The notes under the pieces: generated by a model | What the model saw: only the letters and a program-made list of their open reading frames with translations | Databases searched by the model: none | What the model was told of the DNA's origin: nothing | In this document: positions 29,371 through 38,471 of the stretch, piece by piece | How the letters are laid out: the number at the start of each line of letters is the position of its first letter | Numbering within the stretch: position 1 is the stretch's first letter | Program-made: the position numbers and the translations under genes | Assembly: GCF_003367355.1 (NCBI RefSeq) | Contig: NZ_CP031413.1 | Coordinates: 2,560,001 to 2,624,000, forward strand | From: Lysobacter sp. TY2-98 | GTDB lineage: Bacteria; Pseudomonadota; Gammaproteobacteria; Xanthomonadales; Xanthomonadaceae | Direction of reading: 5' to 3' | Length of the DNA: 64,000 nt

Positions 29371-29414
29371 TTTGGCAATGCGATGTATTTGGAAATCGAA
29401 TACACGAGGTCGTC

Positions 29415-30368
29415 ATGGCCAAACCCACCCCGGCGCGCTTCGCCTACAAGGCCGACCGGCTCAAGCCCCTGCGCGCGTTCTGCCAGACCGCCCGCCTCGG
29501 GTCGGTATCGCGCGCGGCCGAGGCCATGTTCCTCAGCCAGCCCGCGGTGACCCTGCAGCTGCAGGCGCTGGAGCGCGACCTCGGCGTTGCCCTGCTCGAG
29601 CGCAACGGGCGCCGGCTGGCGCTCACCCGCGAGGGCGAGGCGCTGTACGAACTCGCGCGTCCTCTGGTCGAAGGCCTCGACGGCCTCGACGCCGCCTTTC
29701 GCGACCGCATCCGCGGCCTCGACGCCGGCGAGCTGCACGTCGCCGCGGGCAGCTCGACCATCGTCTACCTGCTGCCGCGCATCGTCGAAGCCTTCCGCGC
29801 GCAGCACCCGGACATCCGCCTGATCCTGCACAACGTGACCGGCCCGCGCGGGCTGAACCTGCTGCGCGACGACGGCGCGGACCTGGCGGTCGGCTCGATG
29901 CTGGACGTCCCGGGCGACCTCGCCTGGCAACCCGTCGTCTCCTACGACCCGATGCTGATCACGCCGCGCGACCATGCGTTGGCCGCGAAACCTGAGATCA
30001 CGCTGGCCGACCTCTCGCCCTACGGCCTGATCCTGCCGCCGCAGCGCCACACCACCTACCGCATGGTCGACATGGTCTTCCAGCGCGCGCATGTGCCGTA
30101 CACGGTGGCGCTGGAGGTCGGCGGCTGGGAGGTGATCAAGCAGTACGTCGCGATGGGACTCGGCATCTCCATCGTCACCGCGATCTGCCTGACTGACGCC
30201 GATTCAACGCGGCTCGCATCGCGCTCGCTGTCGGCCTTCTTCCCCTCACGCAGCTACGGCGTGGTGACGCGTCGCGGCCGCGCGCTCAGTCCGCAGGCAC
30301 GGGCCTTTATCGACCTCGTTCATGCGCATGGCGACGACCGGCAAACGCAAGGCCTGACGGGCGCGTAA
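29415..30368 (+). CDS. LysR-family transcriptional regulator, divergent from aceBA
   Basis: 317 residues. The N-terminal winged HTH is LGSVSRAAEAMFLSQPAVTL, followed by the LysR linker helix and a periplasmic-binding-protein-like effector domain (from ~100), nearest in style to CysB/CbbR types. The ATG at 29415 (GAGG ribosome site) is chosen over an upstream GTG-type start. Head-to-head placement with aceB and the shared operator suggest control of the glyoxylate shunt; effector unknown. Confidence 0.9.
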   Translation: MAKPTPARFAYKADRLKPLRAFCQTARLGSVSRAAEAMFLSQPAVTLQLQALERDLGVALLERNGRRLALTREGEALYELARPLVEGLDGLDAAFRDRIRGLDAGELHVAAGSSTIVYLLPRIVEAFRAQHPDIRLILHNVTGPRGLNLLRDDGADLAVGSMLDVPGDLAWQPVVSYDPMLITPRDHALAAKPEITLADLSPYGLILPPQRHTTYRMVDMVFQRAHVPYTVALEVGGWEVIKQYVAMGLGISIVTAICLTDADSTRLASRSLSAFFPSRSYGVVTRRGRALSPQARAFIDLVHAHGDDRQTQGLTGA

Positions 30369-30382
30369 CCCGCGCAGTCGCG

Positions 30383-30637
30383 CTAGCCGGCGGTGAAGAA
30401 CGTCCACCCCACCACCGCAGCGAAGACCAGCAGCAGCGGCCACAGCGCGCCCGCGACCGTCGCGACCAGGATCGACGGCAGCCAACCGAGCCCGACCCCC
30501 AGCGACACCCCGTAGTTCTGGATGCAGTAGACCCAACAGCCGAAGAACGTGACCAGCCAGACCAGGATGGCACCGTTCTGGTAGATCGCCGATACCGTCG
30601 ATTCCCGCCGGACCAGCACACGAATGGGCTCTTGCAC
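30383..30637 (-). CDS. Small inner-membrane protein
   Basis: 84 residues with two hydrophobic helices (about 22-45 and 53-80) and a charged N terminus. No family recognised. It ends 14 bp from the convergent LysR stop and is co-directional with the acyltransferase upstream, 54 bp away. Confidence 0.65.
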   Translation of the reverse strand: MQEPIRVLVRRESTVSAIYQNGAILVWLVTFFGCWVYCIQNYGVSLGVGLGWLPSILVATVAGALWPLLLVFAAVVGWTFFTAG

Positions 30638-30691
30638 GTCGGTCGCCTCGCCTGCTGTAGACGGTGGTCGGTCGCTCAGACCGTGGACGCG

Positions 30692-31318
30692 TCAGGAAGT
30701 GCCGCGGTTCTTGCCCTTCCAGGGCGCGTACCAGGCATGGATGCGCTTCATGTCGGTCGCGAAGTCATCGCCCGGGGTCCACAGCGGACCGATGCCGATG
30801 ACCTTGTCGGGATAGTGGAAATACACCGGCAGCACCGGCACGTCGGCAGCCTTCGCGATCTTCCAGAAGCCGCTCTTCCAACGCTCGACGCGCTTGCGCG
30901 TGCCTTCGGGCGCAAGCCCGTACCAGAGCTTGTCGGCGCCGCGAATCATCGCCGCGGCCTGTTCGACGACGCCGTGCGCGGCGCTGCGGTCGACGGGGAT
31001 GACGCCGAGGCGGCGCAGCAGGAACCCCATGCCGGGAATCTTGAACAACGCGTCCTTGCCGAGCACGCGCAGTTCCAGGCCCAGCGCGGTTTTCGCCGCC
31101 ATGCCCCATATGCCGTCCCAGTTGGACGAATGCGGCGCGCCGATCAGCACCAGCTTGCGCACATCGGGAAACTCGCCGACCACGCGCCAACCGCCGAGTC
31201 GCAACACCGTGCGCCCGAACCAGCGCGTGAACGCGTTCGGCTTCACCCGCGGCGCGTTCGGCGGCAGCACCGGGACGCGACCGGGGGCACCGACGTGGGC
31301 GGGATAGTCGTCGGCCAT
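30692..31318 (-). CDS. 1-acyl-glycerol-3-phosphate acyltransferase-type (PlsC-like) protein
   Basis: 208-residue lysophospholipid acyltransferase superfamily member, likely acting at the inner membrane. Block I is HSSNWD (HX4D) and block III is APEGTR. It lacks a strong transmembrane helix. Substrate is not determinable. It directly follows arfB with one base between genes, so the two are co-transcribed. Confidence 0.82.
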   Translation of the reverse strand: MADDYPAHVGAPGRVPVLPPNAPRVKPNAFTRWFGRTVLRLGGWRVVGEFPDVRKLVLIGAPHSSNWDGIWGMAAKTALGLELRVLGKDALFKIPGMGFLLRRLGVIPVDRSAAHGVVEQAAAMIRGADKLWYGLAPEGTRKRVERWKSGFWKIAKAADVPVLPVYFHYPDKVIGIGPLWTPGDDFATDMKRIHAWYAPWKGKNRGTS

Positions 31319-31319
31319 G

Positions 31320-31736
31320 TCAGTCCCAGTCCCGCGCGGTGCGGCCCTTCTTGATCGTACTGCGCCCGCGCTTGGCGTCGAGCCGGCGCTCCTTCGACGC
31401 CCGCGTGGGCTTGGTCGCGACGCGTTTCTTCGGCACGTGCAGCCCCGCGTCGACGAAAGCCTGCAGGCGTTCGCGCGCGTCCTCGCGATTGCGGTCCTGA
31501 GTGCGGAAGCGTTGCGCGCTGATCACCAGCACGCCTTCGGAGGTGACGCGTCGATCGCGCTTCGCGAGCAGGCGCGCGCGCACCTCGTCGCTGAGCGTGG
31601 GCGAGTTCGCGATGTCGAAGCGCAGCTCCACCGCGGTCGCCACCTTGTTGACGTTCTGACCGCCCGGCCCGCTCGAACGCACGAAGCGCTCGACGAGTTC
31701 GTCGTCGGGAATGTCGATGGAAGCGGGCGTCGTCAT
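31320..31736 (-). CDS. arfB: Alternative ribosome-rescue peptidyl-tRNA hydrolase ArfB
   Basis: 138 residues; releases nascent chains from ribosomes stalled on non-stop mRNA. The catalytic GGQ (Gly25-Gly26-Gln27, in SSGPGGQNVNKV) and the basic C-terminal tail that enters the empty mRNA channel (KRGRSTIKKGRTARDWD) are both intact, which separates it from full-length RF1/RF2. Start ATG 31736. Confidence 0.95.
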   Translation of the reverse strand: MTTPASIDIPDDELVERFVRSSGPGGQNVNKVATAVELRFDIANSPTLSDEVRARLLAKRDRRVTSEGVLVISAQRFRTQDRNREDARERLQAFVDAGLHVPKKRVATKPTRASKERRLDAKRGRSTIKKGRTARDWD

Positions 31737-31782
31737 CGCGCCTATCGTAACGGCCGCTGGCGTGCCGCTCTTGAAGACGCGG

Positions 31783-32475
31783 TCACACGTCGAACAGCGC
31801 CAGCGCCTTGGCGAATTCGCCGTCGACCGGCGCCCCGACGCGCATCGTCTCGCCGGTCGCGGGATGCGGGAACGTCAGCGCACGCGCGTGCAGCAGCATG
31901 CGGTGGATGCCCATCATCCGGAACGCGCGGTTGTGGCGGCCGTCGCCGTGGCTGGTGTCGCCGATGAGGTGATGCGACATGTGCTTGAGATGGCGACGGA
32001 TCTGGCGGAAGCGTCCGGTGCGCGGCTGCGCTTCGAGCCAGGCGTAACGCGAGGTCGGAAAGCCCGACGACGGGATCTCCAGCTCCGCCGTCGCCAGCGT
32101 GCGGAACGCGGTGACCGCCGGCTTCTTCTGCGGCTTGCCCGGGCCACCGTCGAGCGGATGGTCGACCACGAACGCGGCATCCGGCCAGCCGCGGCACACC
32201 GCCCAATAGGTCTTCTCGAATTCCTGCGACATCAGCGTCTTGCCGAGCGCGCTCGCGGTGTCGCGGTCGAATGCGAGCAGCAGGCAGCCCGACGTGGCGC
32301 GGTCGAGGCGATGCACGAGGAACACCGGGCGCCCGAACTGTTCGCGCAGGCGGTCGGCGGCGAAGTCGGTCTCGCCGCGGGCGAGTGCGCTGTCGTGGAC
32401 CATCAGGCCCGCGGGCTTGTCGACGACGGCCAGCGCGTCGTCGCGATACAGCACGGGCAGGGCGAGATCGGTCAT
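31783..32475 (-). CDS. truC: RluA-family pseudouridine synthase, TruC-like
   Basis: 230-residue RNA pseudouridine synthase. The catalytic motif HRLDRATSGCLLLAF is present, as are the N-terminal YRDDALAVVDKPAGLMVH and RHLKHMSHHLIGD segments typical of TruC (tRNA Psi65) rather than RluA/C/D; there is no S4 domain. ATG 32475 is used since the upstream extension is arginine-rich and non-homologous in character. Target specificity is inferred from family resemblance. Confidence 0.82.
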   Translation of the reverse strand: MTDLALPVLYRDDALAVVDKPAGLMVHDSALARGETDFAADRLREQFGRPVFLVHRLDRATSGCLLLAFDRDTASALGKTLMSQEFEKTYWAVCRGWPDAAFVVDHPLDGGPGKPQKKPAVTAFRTLATAELEIPSSGFPTSRYAWLEAQPRTGRFRQIRRHLKHMSHHLIGDTSHGDGRHNRAFRMMGIHRMLLHARALTFPHPATGETMRVGAPVDGEFAKALALFDV

Positions 32476-32556
32476 GGCGGTTCCGCGGCGGGTGCGCATT
32501 GTCGCAGGGCGTCGCACGCTCGGTTGGCGTGAGCGACGGTTTTCGTCGCGGATCCG

Positions 32557-32586
32557 GCACGGTCAGCACCGTGCGATCGCTAGAAT
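32557..32586 (+). promoter_or_regulatory. hemF promoter region: inverted repeat plus -10 box
   Basis: GCACGGT/ACCGTGC (32557-32574, 4-bp spacer) lies directly upstream of TAGAAT (32581-32586). No good -35 is visible at the normal spacing, so the palindrome may bind an activator. The -10 ends only six bases before the hemF ATG, implying a leaderless or nearly leaderless transcript. Confidence 0.5.
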
Positions 32587-32592
32587 TCCGCA

Positions 32593-33531
32593 ATGACTTC
32601 GCCCCCGCCCCCGATCGACGTCGTCCGCGACCATCTCCTGAACCTGCAGGACCGTATCTGTGCGGCGATCGAGCAGGCGGACGGCACGGCCCGCTTCTTC
32701 GAGGATCCGTGGACGAAGGATCCCGGCACCTCGCCGATCCGGGGCGGCGGGCGCACCCGCATCCTGCGCGACGGTGCAGTGTTCGAGCAGGCGGGCATCG
32801 GCTTTTCCGATGTGTCGGGCACGAAGCTGCCGCCGTCGGCGACCGCGAGCCGCCCGGAATTGATCGGCGCATCGTGGGAAGCCGTCGGCGTCTCGCTCGT
32901 CTTCCATCCGCGCAATCCGCACATTCCGACCACGCACGCGAACGTCCGCCACTTCCGCGCCGAGCGCGACGGCGAAACGGTGGCGTGGTGGTTCGGCGGC
33001 GGCTTTGATCTCACGCCGTTCTATCCGGTCGACGACGACGTGCTGCACTGGCATCGCGTGGCGCGCGATGTCTGCGAACCCTTCGGCGGGCAGGAGCGCT
33101 ACGACGCGCACAAGCGCTGGTGCGACGAGTACTTCTTCCTCAAGCATCGCGACGAAACGCGCGGCATCGGCGGCCTGTTCTTCGACGACCTGCACGGCGA
33201 TTTCGACGCCGACTTCGGTTACATGCAGGCGGTCGGCGATGGGTTCCTCGACGCTTATCTGCCGATCGTCGAGCGTCGGCGCGATGTGCCGTACAGCGAA
33301 CGCGAACGCCAGTTCCAGCTGTATCGCCGCGGCCGCTACGTCGAGTTCAACCTCGTGTTCGACCGCGGCACGCTGTTCGGCCTGCAGTCGGGCGGCCGCA
33401 CCGAATCGATCCTGATGAGCATGCCGCCACTGGTGCGCTGGGAGTACGGCTACGTGCCGGAACCCGGCTCGCCGGAAGCACGTCTTGCCGACTACTTGCG
33501 TCCGCGCGACTGGCTGACCGAACTCGCCTGA
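32593..33531 (+). CDS. hemF: Oxygen-dependent coproporphyrinogen III oxidase
   Basis: 312-residue soluble enzyme converting coproporphyrinogen III to protoporphyrinogen IX with O2 in heme synthesis. Signatures: [50 protein letters not shown] and the [14 protein letters not shown] segment. The start MTSPPPP matches the conserved N-terminal distance to LLNLQD. No Shine-Dalgarno is visible before the ATG, consistent with leaderless translation. Its 3' end overlaps the convergent ceramidase-like gene by 40 bp. Confidence 0.97.
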   Translation: MTSPPPPIDVVRDHLLNLQDRICAAIEQADGTARFFEDPWTKDPGTSPIRGGGRTRILRDGAVFEQAGIGFSDVSGTKLPPSATASRPELIGASWEAVGVSLVFHPRNPHIPTTHANVRHFRAERDGETVAWWFGGGFDLTPFYPVDDDVLHWHRVARDVCEPFGGQERYDAHKRWCDEYFFLKHRDETRGIGGLFFDDLHGDFDADFGYMQAVGDGFLDAYLPIVERRRDVPYSERERQFQLYRRGRYVEFNLVFDRGTLFGLQSGGRTESILMSMPPLVRWEYGYVPEPGSPEARLADYLRPRDWLTELA

Positions 33532-34274
33532 GGTCCGCGCGTCGGCACCGCCAACACGATGCACAACGCCGCGAGCGCGGCGACGATGTGTTTGAGTGCG
33601 TGTCCGCTGACCATCACCGGCGCGGCGTAGATCGCTGCATCGAAGTGCTCGAGCGCCTTCGCCAGCGCATAACCGACCAACGCGGCGACCAGCCAACGCG
33701 CGTCGAGCCACCGCGCAGGCAGGAGGGCGAGCACGAGCGGCACCAGCAGCATCGGCAGGAACTGCACGAGCACATACGGACGAAGGTCACCGACGCCGAA
33801 CCGCTCGGTGATGTTCCAGTACGCCACGGACGCGACGCCGAGCACGAGCAATGCCGCCAGAAGTCGATGGCGTCGATCGTCGATCACACGCTCGTCGAGC
33901 AGCAACGCGAAGAACGCCATGAACGCGACGGTCATCGGCAGGCGATCGCCGACCAGCGTCGCGTTCGACGGCGCCCAGTGGTATGCACCCGAGCCGAAGG
34001 CGACACAGGCGATGCCGATGCACAGTGCGACGTAGCCGGCGCGCGTGCGCTCGACGGACAGGCGCGGAAGCCGCATCAGGCCGTGCAGCCCGACGACGAG
34101 GAACGGCAGGTTCGACAGCACGTTCCACGCGTTGGGAACGCCGAAGAGCGTGCGGGCATCCGCGAAGCGGTGGTAGCTGGGGTCCTGCGGAATCGGGCCG
34201 TGCAGCGCGAGCGCGACGATGGCCACGGCAGTGCACAGCAGCAGGAGGACGCGGGTCAGGGCGAGTCGGGACAT
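33492..34274 (-). CDS. Ceramidase-like seven-helix membrane hydrolase (CREST superfamily)
   Basis: 260-residue polytopic protein with about seven transmembrane helices. [39 protein letters not shown] and a C-terminal [12 protein letters not shown] provide the Ser/His/Asp set expected of alkaline ceramidase/CREST zinc hydrolases. The bacterial substrate is unknown; sphingolipid cleavage should not be assumed. Start ATG 34274. It overlaps hemF tail-to-tail by 40 bp. Confidence 0.75.
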   Translation of the reverse strand: MSRLALTRVLLLLCTAVAIVALALHGPIPQDPSYHRFADARTLFGVPNAWNVLSNLPFLVVGLHGLMRLPRLSVERTRAGYVALCIGIACVAFGSGAYHWAPSNATLVGDRLPMTVAFMAFFALLLDERVIDDRRHRLLAALLVLGVASVAYWNITERFGVGDLRPYVLVQFLPMLLVPLVLALLPARWLDARWLVAALVGYALAKALEHFDAAIYAAPVMVSGHALKHIVAALAALCIVLAVPTRGPQASSVSQSRGRK

Positions 34275-34328
34275 GCGGCCGGAGCGACGGGCGGTCCGGC
34301 ATCCTAGCGGCCGTGGCGAGCGCGCAAA

Positions 34329-34440
34329 TAAAAAGCCCCGCAGGCAGGGGGGGCCGGCGGGGCTGGGGAACGGGGTCTGGGGAGGGACCTTACGTTCCGA
34401 GATCGCTCCAGGGGAGGGGAGGATCAGCGTCGGACGTTGC
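34329..34440 (-). ncRNA. sX13-like small RNA with three C-rich hairpin loops
   Basis: On the reverse strand, 230 bp beyond the polA stop, there are three successive hairpins. The first, 34425-34401, has an 8-bp stem with one bulge and loop CCTCCCCT. The second, 34398-34367, is an outer 6-bp plus inner 4-bp stem with loop CCTCCCCA. The third, 34364-34334, is an 8-bp AGCCCCGC/GCGGGGCT stem whose loop holds seven consecutive C, followed by TTTTATTT, an intrinsic terminator. This matches what is known of Xanthomonas sX13: ~115 nt, C-rich loops that pair with G-rich mRNA leaders, location near polA. The 5' end is estimated from that length. 34441-34669 shows no gene. Confidence 0.82.
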
Positions 34441-34669
34441 ATCCGGCGCAGGTGCATGAAAACACTCGGAACATGCACGGAAAGTGAAGACATCCGTTAG
34501 CGGTCCGTAAAAGTTCAGGACCGATTCATTGCTTCAACTCCGCTCGTCGGCAAAACGTGACAACGCGCGAAGAACGCACGCGATCGCGTCCGCAGACGAC
34601 CGCTCCAACGCCGCTTTCACGTTGGCGCGAATGCGCCAGCGTGGTGCATCGAGCCGCCCGCTTGGCGCG

Positions 34670-37426
34670 TCAGTGGGCCTCGTCCCAGTTGCGGCCGATG
34701 CCGGCGTCGACGTCCAGCGGCACCTTGAGCTCGGCGGCGCCCGACATCCGCCGCTTCACCTCGTCGACCAGCGTGGGCACGAAGCCTTCGTCGACCTCGA
34801 AGACCAGTTCGTCGTGCACCTGAAGCACCATCAGCGCCTGCTCGGCATGCCCGGCCAACCAGCCGTGGATGTCGATCATGGCCCGCTTGATGATGTCCGC
34901 CGCGGTGCCCTGCATCGGCGCGTTGATCGCCGCGCGCTCGGCGCCGGAACGCAGGCCCTGGTTCCGCGCGTGGATGTTCTCGAGGTACAGCCTGCGACCG
35001 AACACGGTCTCGACGTAGCCCTGCTCGCGCGCCTGCTGGCGCGTGCGGTCCATGTACTCGCGAACGCCGGGATAGCGCGCGAAGTAGAGCGCGATGTAGT
35101 CCTGCGCTTCGCCGCGCGAGATGCCCAGGCGCGTCGCGAGACCGAACGCGCTCATGCCGTACATCAGACCGAAATTGATCGCCTTCGCCGCGCGACGCTC
35201 GTTCGCTTCGACCGTGTCGACCGTCTTGCCGAACACTTCCGCCGCGGTCGCGGTATGCACGTCGACGCCCGACGTGAACGCGCGCAGCAGCGCCGGATCT
35301 TCCGACAGGTGCGCCATGATCCGCAGCTCGATCTGCGAATAGTCACAGGCGACGATGCGGCGGCCTTCCGGCGCGATGAACGCGGTGCGGATGCGACGCC
35401 CGTCCTCGGTGCGGATCGGAATGTTCTGCAGGTTGGGATCGCTCGACGCGAGGCGACCCGTCGCCGCACCGGCCTGGTGATAACTGGTGTGCAGGCGATG
35501 CGTGCGCGGGTTGAGCATCTCCGGCAACTTGTCGGTGTACGTGCCGCGCAGTTTTGCGAGACCGCGGTAGTCGAGGATCAGGCGCGGCAGCTCGTGCTGG
35601 TCGGCGATCGCTTCCAACGCTTCCTCGTTCACCGAAGGCGCACCGGTGGGCGTCTTCACCGTCGCCGGCAGGCCGAGCTCGTCGAACAGCAGCGCGCCGA
35701 TCTGCTTGGGCGAGTCCATGTTGAACGTGCGACCGGCGACCTCCGTCGCGCGCTGCTGCAACTCCAGCATGCGGCGGCCCATGTCCGCCGACTGCCGGCG
35801 CAGTTCGTCCGGATCGATCATCACGCCGTTGGCTTCGATGCGTTCGAGCACCGGAATCAGCGGAATCTCGATGTCGCGATAGACCGATTCCAGCGCCGGG
35901 ATCTCGCGCAGCTTCGGTGACAGCACGCGATGCAGGCGCAGCGTGACGTCGGCATCCTCCGCGGCGTAGCGCGTGGCGTCGTCGAGCGCGACCTGCGAGA
36001 AGGGAATCTGTTTCGCGCCCTTGCCGGCGACGTCGGCATATTTGATCGTGTCGTAGCCGAGGTACTTCTTGGCCAGCGAATCCATGTCGTGGCGCGTCGC
36101 GGTCGCATTGAGCACGAAGCTCTCCAGCATCGTGTCGTCCGCATAGCCCTGCACGTTGACGCCATGGCAGCGCAGCACATGGATGTCGTACTTGCCGTGC
36201 TGGCCGAGCTTGCGCTTGTTCGCGTCCTCGAGGATCGGCGCGAGCGCATTGAGCACCACTGCCTTGTCGAGCTGTACCGGGGCACCCGGATAGTCGTGGC
36301 CGACCGGGATGTAGCCGGCGTGGCCGGGCTCGACCGAGAAACTCAGGCCGACGATGTTCGCGCACAGCGCATCCAGCGAATCGGTTTCCGTGTCGAACGC
36401 GAATTCGTCGGCGGCCTGCAGCTTCGCGACCCAGGCGTCGAGCTGTTCCTGCGTGAGCACCGCCTCGTATTCGCCCTTCGCGGCGAGTGCAGGATCGAGC
36501 GATTCCACCGACACCACCTGCGCGGCGACACCGCGGCTGCCCGATGCTGCCGGCGCAGTCGCCGCACCACCTTCGAGTTCGCGCAGCGCTTGGCGCATCC
36601 CGTAGCGCTCGAACAGTTCGCGCAACTTCTCGTGGTCGCGTTCGCGCAGTGCGAGCTCCTGCGGACCGAGCGGCACCTCGCAGTCGATCTTGATCGTCGT
36701 CAGCGTGCGATTGAGCGGCAGGCGATCGAGCACGCGCGCGAGGTTCTCGCCGATCTTGCCCTTGATCGACGCCGCGTTCGCGATCACGCCATCGAGCGTG
36801 CCGTATTCGGCCAGCCACTTGGCGGCGGTCTTCGGCCCGCATTTCTCGACGCCCGGAATGTTGTCGACGCTGTCGCCCATCAGCGCGAGGTAGTCGATGA
36901 TCTGATCCGGCCGCACGCCGAATTTCTCGATCACGCGCTGCGTCGAATCGAGGCGACTGCCGCTCATGGTATTGACCAGCGCGACGCCGCGGCCGTCGAC
37001 CGGATCGCGCACCAGCTGCGCGAAATCCTTGTCGGAGGTCGACACGGTGACGTCCAAACCTTCCTCGAAACCGCGCAGCGCGAGCGTGCCGATCACGTCG
37101 TCCGCTTCGACACCCTCCTCCCGGATGATCGTGATGCCGAGCGCGGTGACGATGTCGCACAGCGGCTGCACCTGCGCGCGCAGGTCGTCCGGCATCGGCG
37201 GGCGATGCGCCTTGTACTGCGGGTCCAGCGCCTCACGGAAGGTGGGCCCGGATGCGTCGACCACGTAGGCGATGTAGTCCGGCTTTTCGGCGAGCACCGC
37301 CTTCAGCATGTTGACCACGCCGAACAGCGCGCCGGTGGGCTCGCCGTGCTCGTTGGTGAGCGGCGGCAGCGCGTGAAACGCGCGATACAGGTAGCTGGAA
37401 CCGTCGATCAGGACGAGCTTTTTCAT
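34670..37426 (-). CDS. polA: DNA polymerase I
   Basis: 918 residues with all three domains. The N-terminal 5'-3' exonuclease starts LVLIDGSSYLYRAFHALPP. The 3'-5' proofreading domain retains acidic residues (FAFDTETDSLD), so it is probably active. In the polymerase domain, the RRAAKAINFGLMYGMSAFGL and VHDELVFEV motifs B and C are present. Functions in Okazaki fragment maturation and excision repair. Divergent from a DUF2782 lipoprotein gene, an arrangement also seen in pseudomonads. Confidence 0.97.
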   Translation of the reverse strand: MKKLVLIDGSSYLYRAFHALPPLTNEHGEPTGALFGVVNMLKAVLAEKPDYIAYVVDASGPTFREALDPQYKAHRPPMPDDLRAQVQPLCDIVTALGITIIREEGVEADDVIGTLALRGFEEGLDVTVSTSDKDFAQLVRDPVDGRGVALVNTMSGSRLDSTQRVIEKFGVRPDQIIDYLALMGDSVDNIPGVEKCGPKTAAKWLAEYGTLDGVIANAASIKGKIGENLARVLDRLPLNRTLTTIKIDCEVPLGPQELALRERDHEKLRELFERYGMRQALRELEGGAATAPAASGSRGVAAQVVSVESLDPALAAKGEYEAVLTQEQLDAWVAKLQAADEFAFDTETDSLDALCANIVGLSFSVEPGHAGYIPVGHDYPGAPVQLDKAVVLNALAPILEDANKRKLGQHGKYDIHVLRCHGVNVQGYADDTMLESFVLNATATRHDMDSLAKKYLGYDTIKYADVAGKGAKQIPFSQVALDDATRYAAEDADVTLRLHRVLSPKLREIPALESVYRDIEIPLIPVLERIEANGVMIDPDELRRQSADMGRRMLELQQRATEVAGRTFNMDSPKQIGALLFDELGLPATVKTPTGAPSVNEEALEAIADQHELPRLILDYRGLAKLRGTYTDKLPEMLNPRTHRLHTSYHQAGAATGRLASSDPNLQNIPIRTEDGRRIRTAFIAPEGRRIVACDYSQIELRIMAHLSEDPALLRAFTSGVDVHTATAAEVFGKTVDTVEANERRAAKAINFGLMYGMSAFGLATRLGISRGEAQDYIALYFARYPGVREYMDRTRQQAREQGYVETVFGRRLYLENIHARNQGLRSGAERAAINAPMQGTAADIIKRAMIDIHGWLAGHAEQALMVLQVHDELVFEVDEGFVPTLVDEVKRRMSGAAELKVPLDVDAGIGRNWDEAH

Positions 37427-37517
37427 CCGCCGATTGTAGGGCGCGCCCGTCGTGCACCCTGCGCCGGGCGTTCACGCGCGGGCGGCCGTATGCTTGGGGC
37501 CCGCCCGGAGATCCGCC

Positions 37518-37817
37518 ATGCGCCGCACCGCTCCCCTGCTTCTCGCTCTTTCGCTGCTCGCGGGTTGTGCGTCGATGTCGATGCCGGCCGACGACCCGAC
37601 CCTTGCGCTGAACAACGCCGACGTCACCACCCGAACGATGGACAACGGCGACGTGGTGTCGGAATACCGGGTCGCCGGGCTGCTGCGCGTGGTCAAGATC
37701 GTGCCCAAGGGCGGCGTCACCTATTACCTGACCGACGACGACAACGACGGTCGCCTGGATCACCGTCGTGGCGACGGCCCGGTCAACCCCGTGCAGTACA
37801 AGATCTTCAGCTGGTAA
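37518..37817 (+). CDS. DUF2782 family lipoprotein
   Basis: 99 residues. Signal peptide with lipobox LLAGC (Cys at about 16), then a compact beta-rich domain (EYRVAGLLRVVKIVPKGGVT, YYLTDDDNDGRLD) characteristic of DUF2782. Function unknown; a gene of this family is commonly found next to polA. Divergent from polA with 91 bp between starts. Confidence 0.85.
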   Translation: MRRTAPLLLALSLLAGCASMSMPADDPTLALNNADVTTRTMDNGDVVSEYRVAGLLRVVKIVPKGGVTYYLTDDDNDGRLDHRRGDGPVNPVQYKIFSW

Positions 37818-37855
37818 CCACGCGCACCCGCAACGAACAGGACAAGGACACTCCG

Positions 37856-38467
37856 ATGAATGCTGTCGCCGCCACCCCGAAGCCGTGGACGCCGATCGCC
37901 TGGGCGCTGCTCGTGCTCGGCTGGATCGCCCTGTTCGTGCCGGTGCCGAATCTCGCGCTGCGCGCGGGCGTGCCGCTGATCGCGGTGTCGATCCTGTTCG
38001 CGATCGTCGCGATGAAGCATCGTGGCACGCGCGCCGGCGTCGTGCCGCTGCTGGCGGCGCTGGTGCTGTCGCCCGCCCTGTACGTGGCGGGCGGCGCGAC
38101 GCGCGGCAATGCCACCAAGGCGCCGCCGGGCAGCGTGCCGTTCGTGCGCACCGCCGCGGCGTTCCGCCCCACGTTCACGGCGGTCGAGCTGGCCGGCGAA
38201 TACGTGGGCGATCACGCCAAGGCCGATGCGCTGTTCGCTCAGCCACTGCTCGCGACCGGGGTGATCGCCGACGTGCGCGTCGACGGACCCGATGCACCGG
38301 TCGCGCATTTCGCCGCCGGCAATTTCGCGCCGGTCGAACTGCGCGGCCTGACGCCTGAATTCGCGAAGACGCTGGCGCCGGGCCGGCAGGTCATCCTCGC
38401 CTGCGATCGTGCGCACATCGACGGCGAGATCGTCGCCGCCGAAAACTGCGCGAAGGCACCGGAGTAA
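37856..38467 (+). CDS. Membrane protein with tRNA_anti-like (OB-fold) domain
   Basis: 203 residues with three N-terminal hydrophobic segments (about residues 12-30, 33-50 and 58-76) and a periplasmic-type C-terminal domain. In it, FTAVELAGEYVGDHAKADAL and later VILACDRAHIDGEIV resemble the tRNA_anti-like OB-fold family. Function unknown. Starts 38 bp after the DUF2782 gene and ends 4 bp before the convergent uvrD stop. Confidence 0.7.
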   Translation: MNAVAATPKPWTPIAWALLVLGWIALFVPVPNLALRAGVPLIAVSILFAIVAMKHRGTRAGVVPLLAALVLSPALYVAGGATRGNATKAPPGSVPFVRTAAAFRPTFTAVELAGEYVGDHAKADALFAQPLLATGVIADVRVDGPDAPVAHFAAGNFAPVELRGLTPEFAKTLAPGRQVILACDRAHIDGEIVAAENCAKAPE

Positions 38468-38471
38468 CGCG

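Noticed and set aside
34219..34500. Forward 93-codon ORF over the small RNA region
   Set aside because: It reads through the C/G-rich hairpins and terminator and has no conserved features; the RNA explanation on the reverse strand is better.
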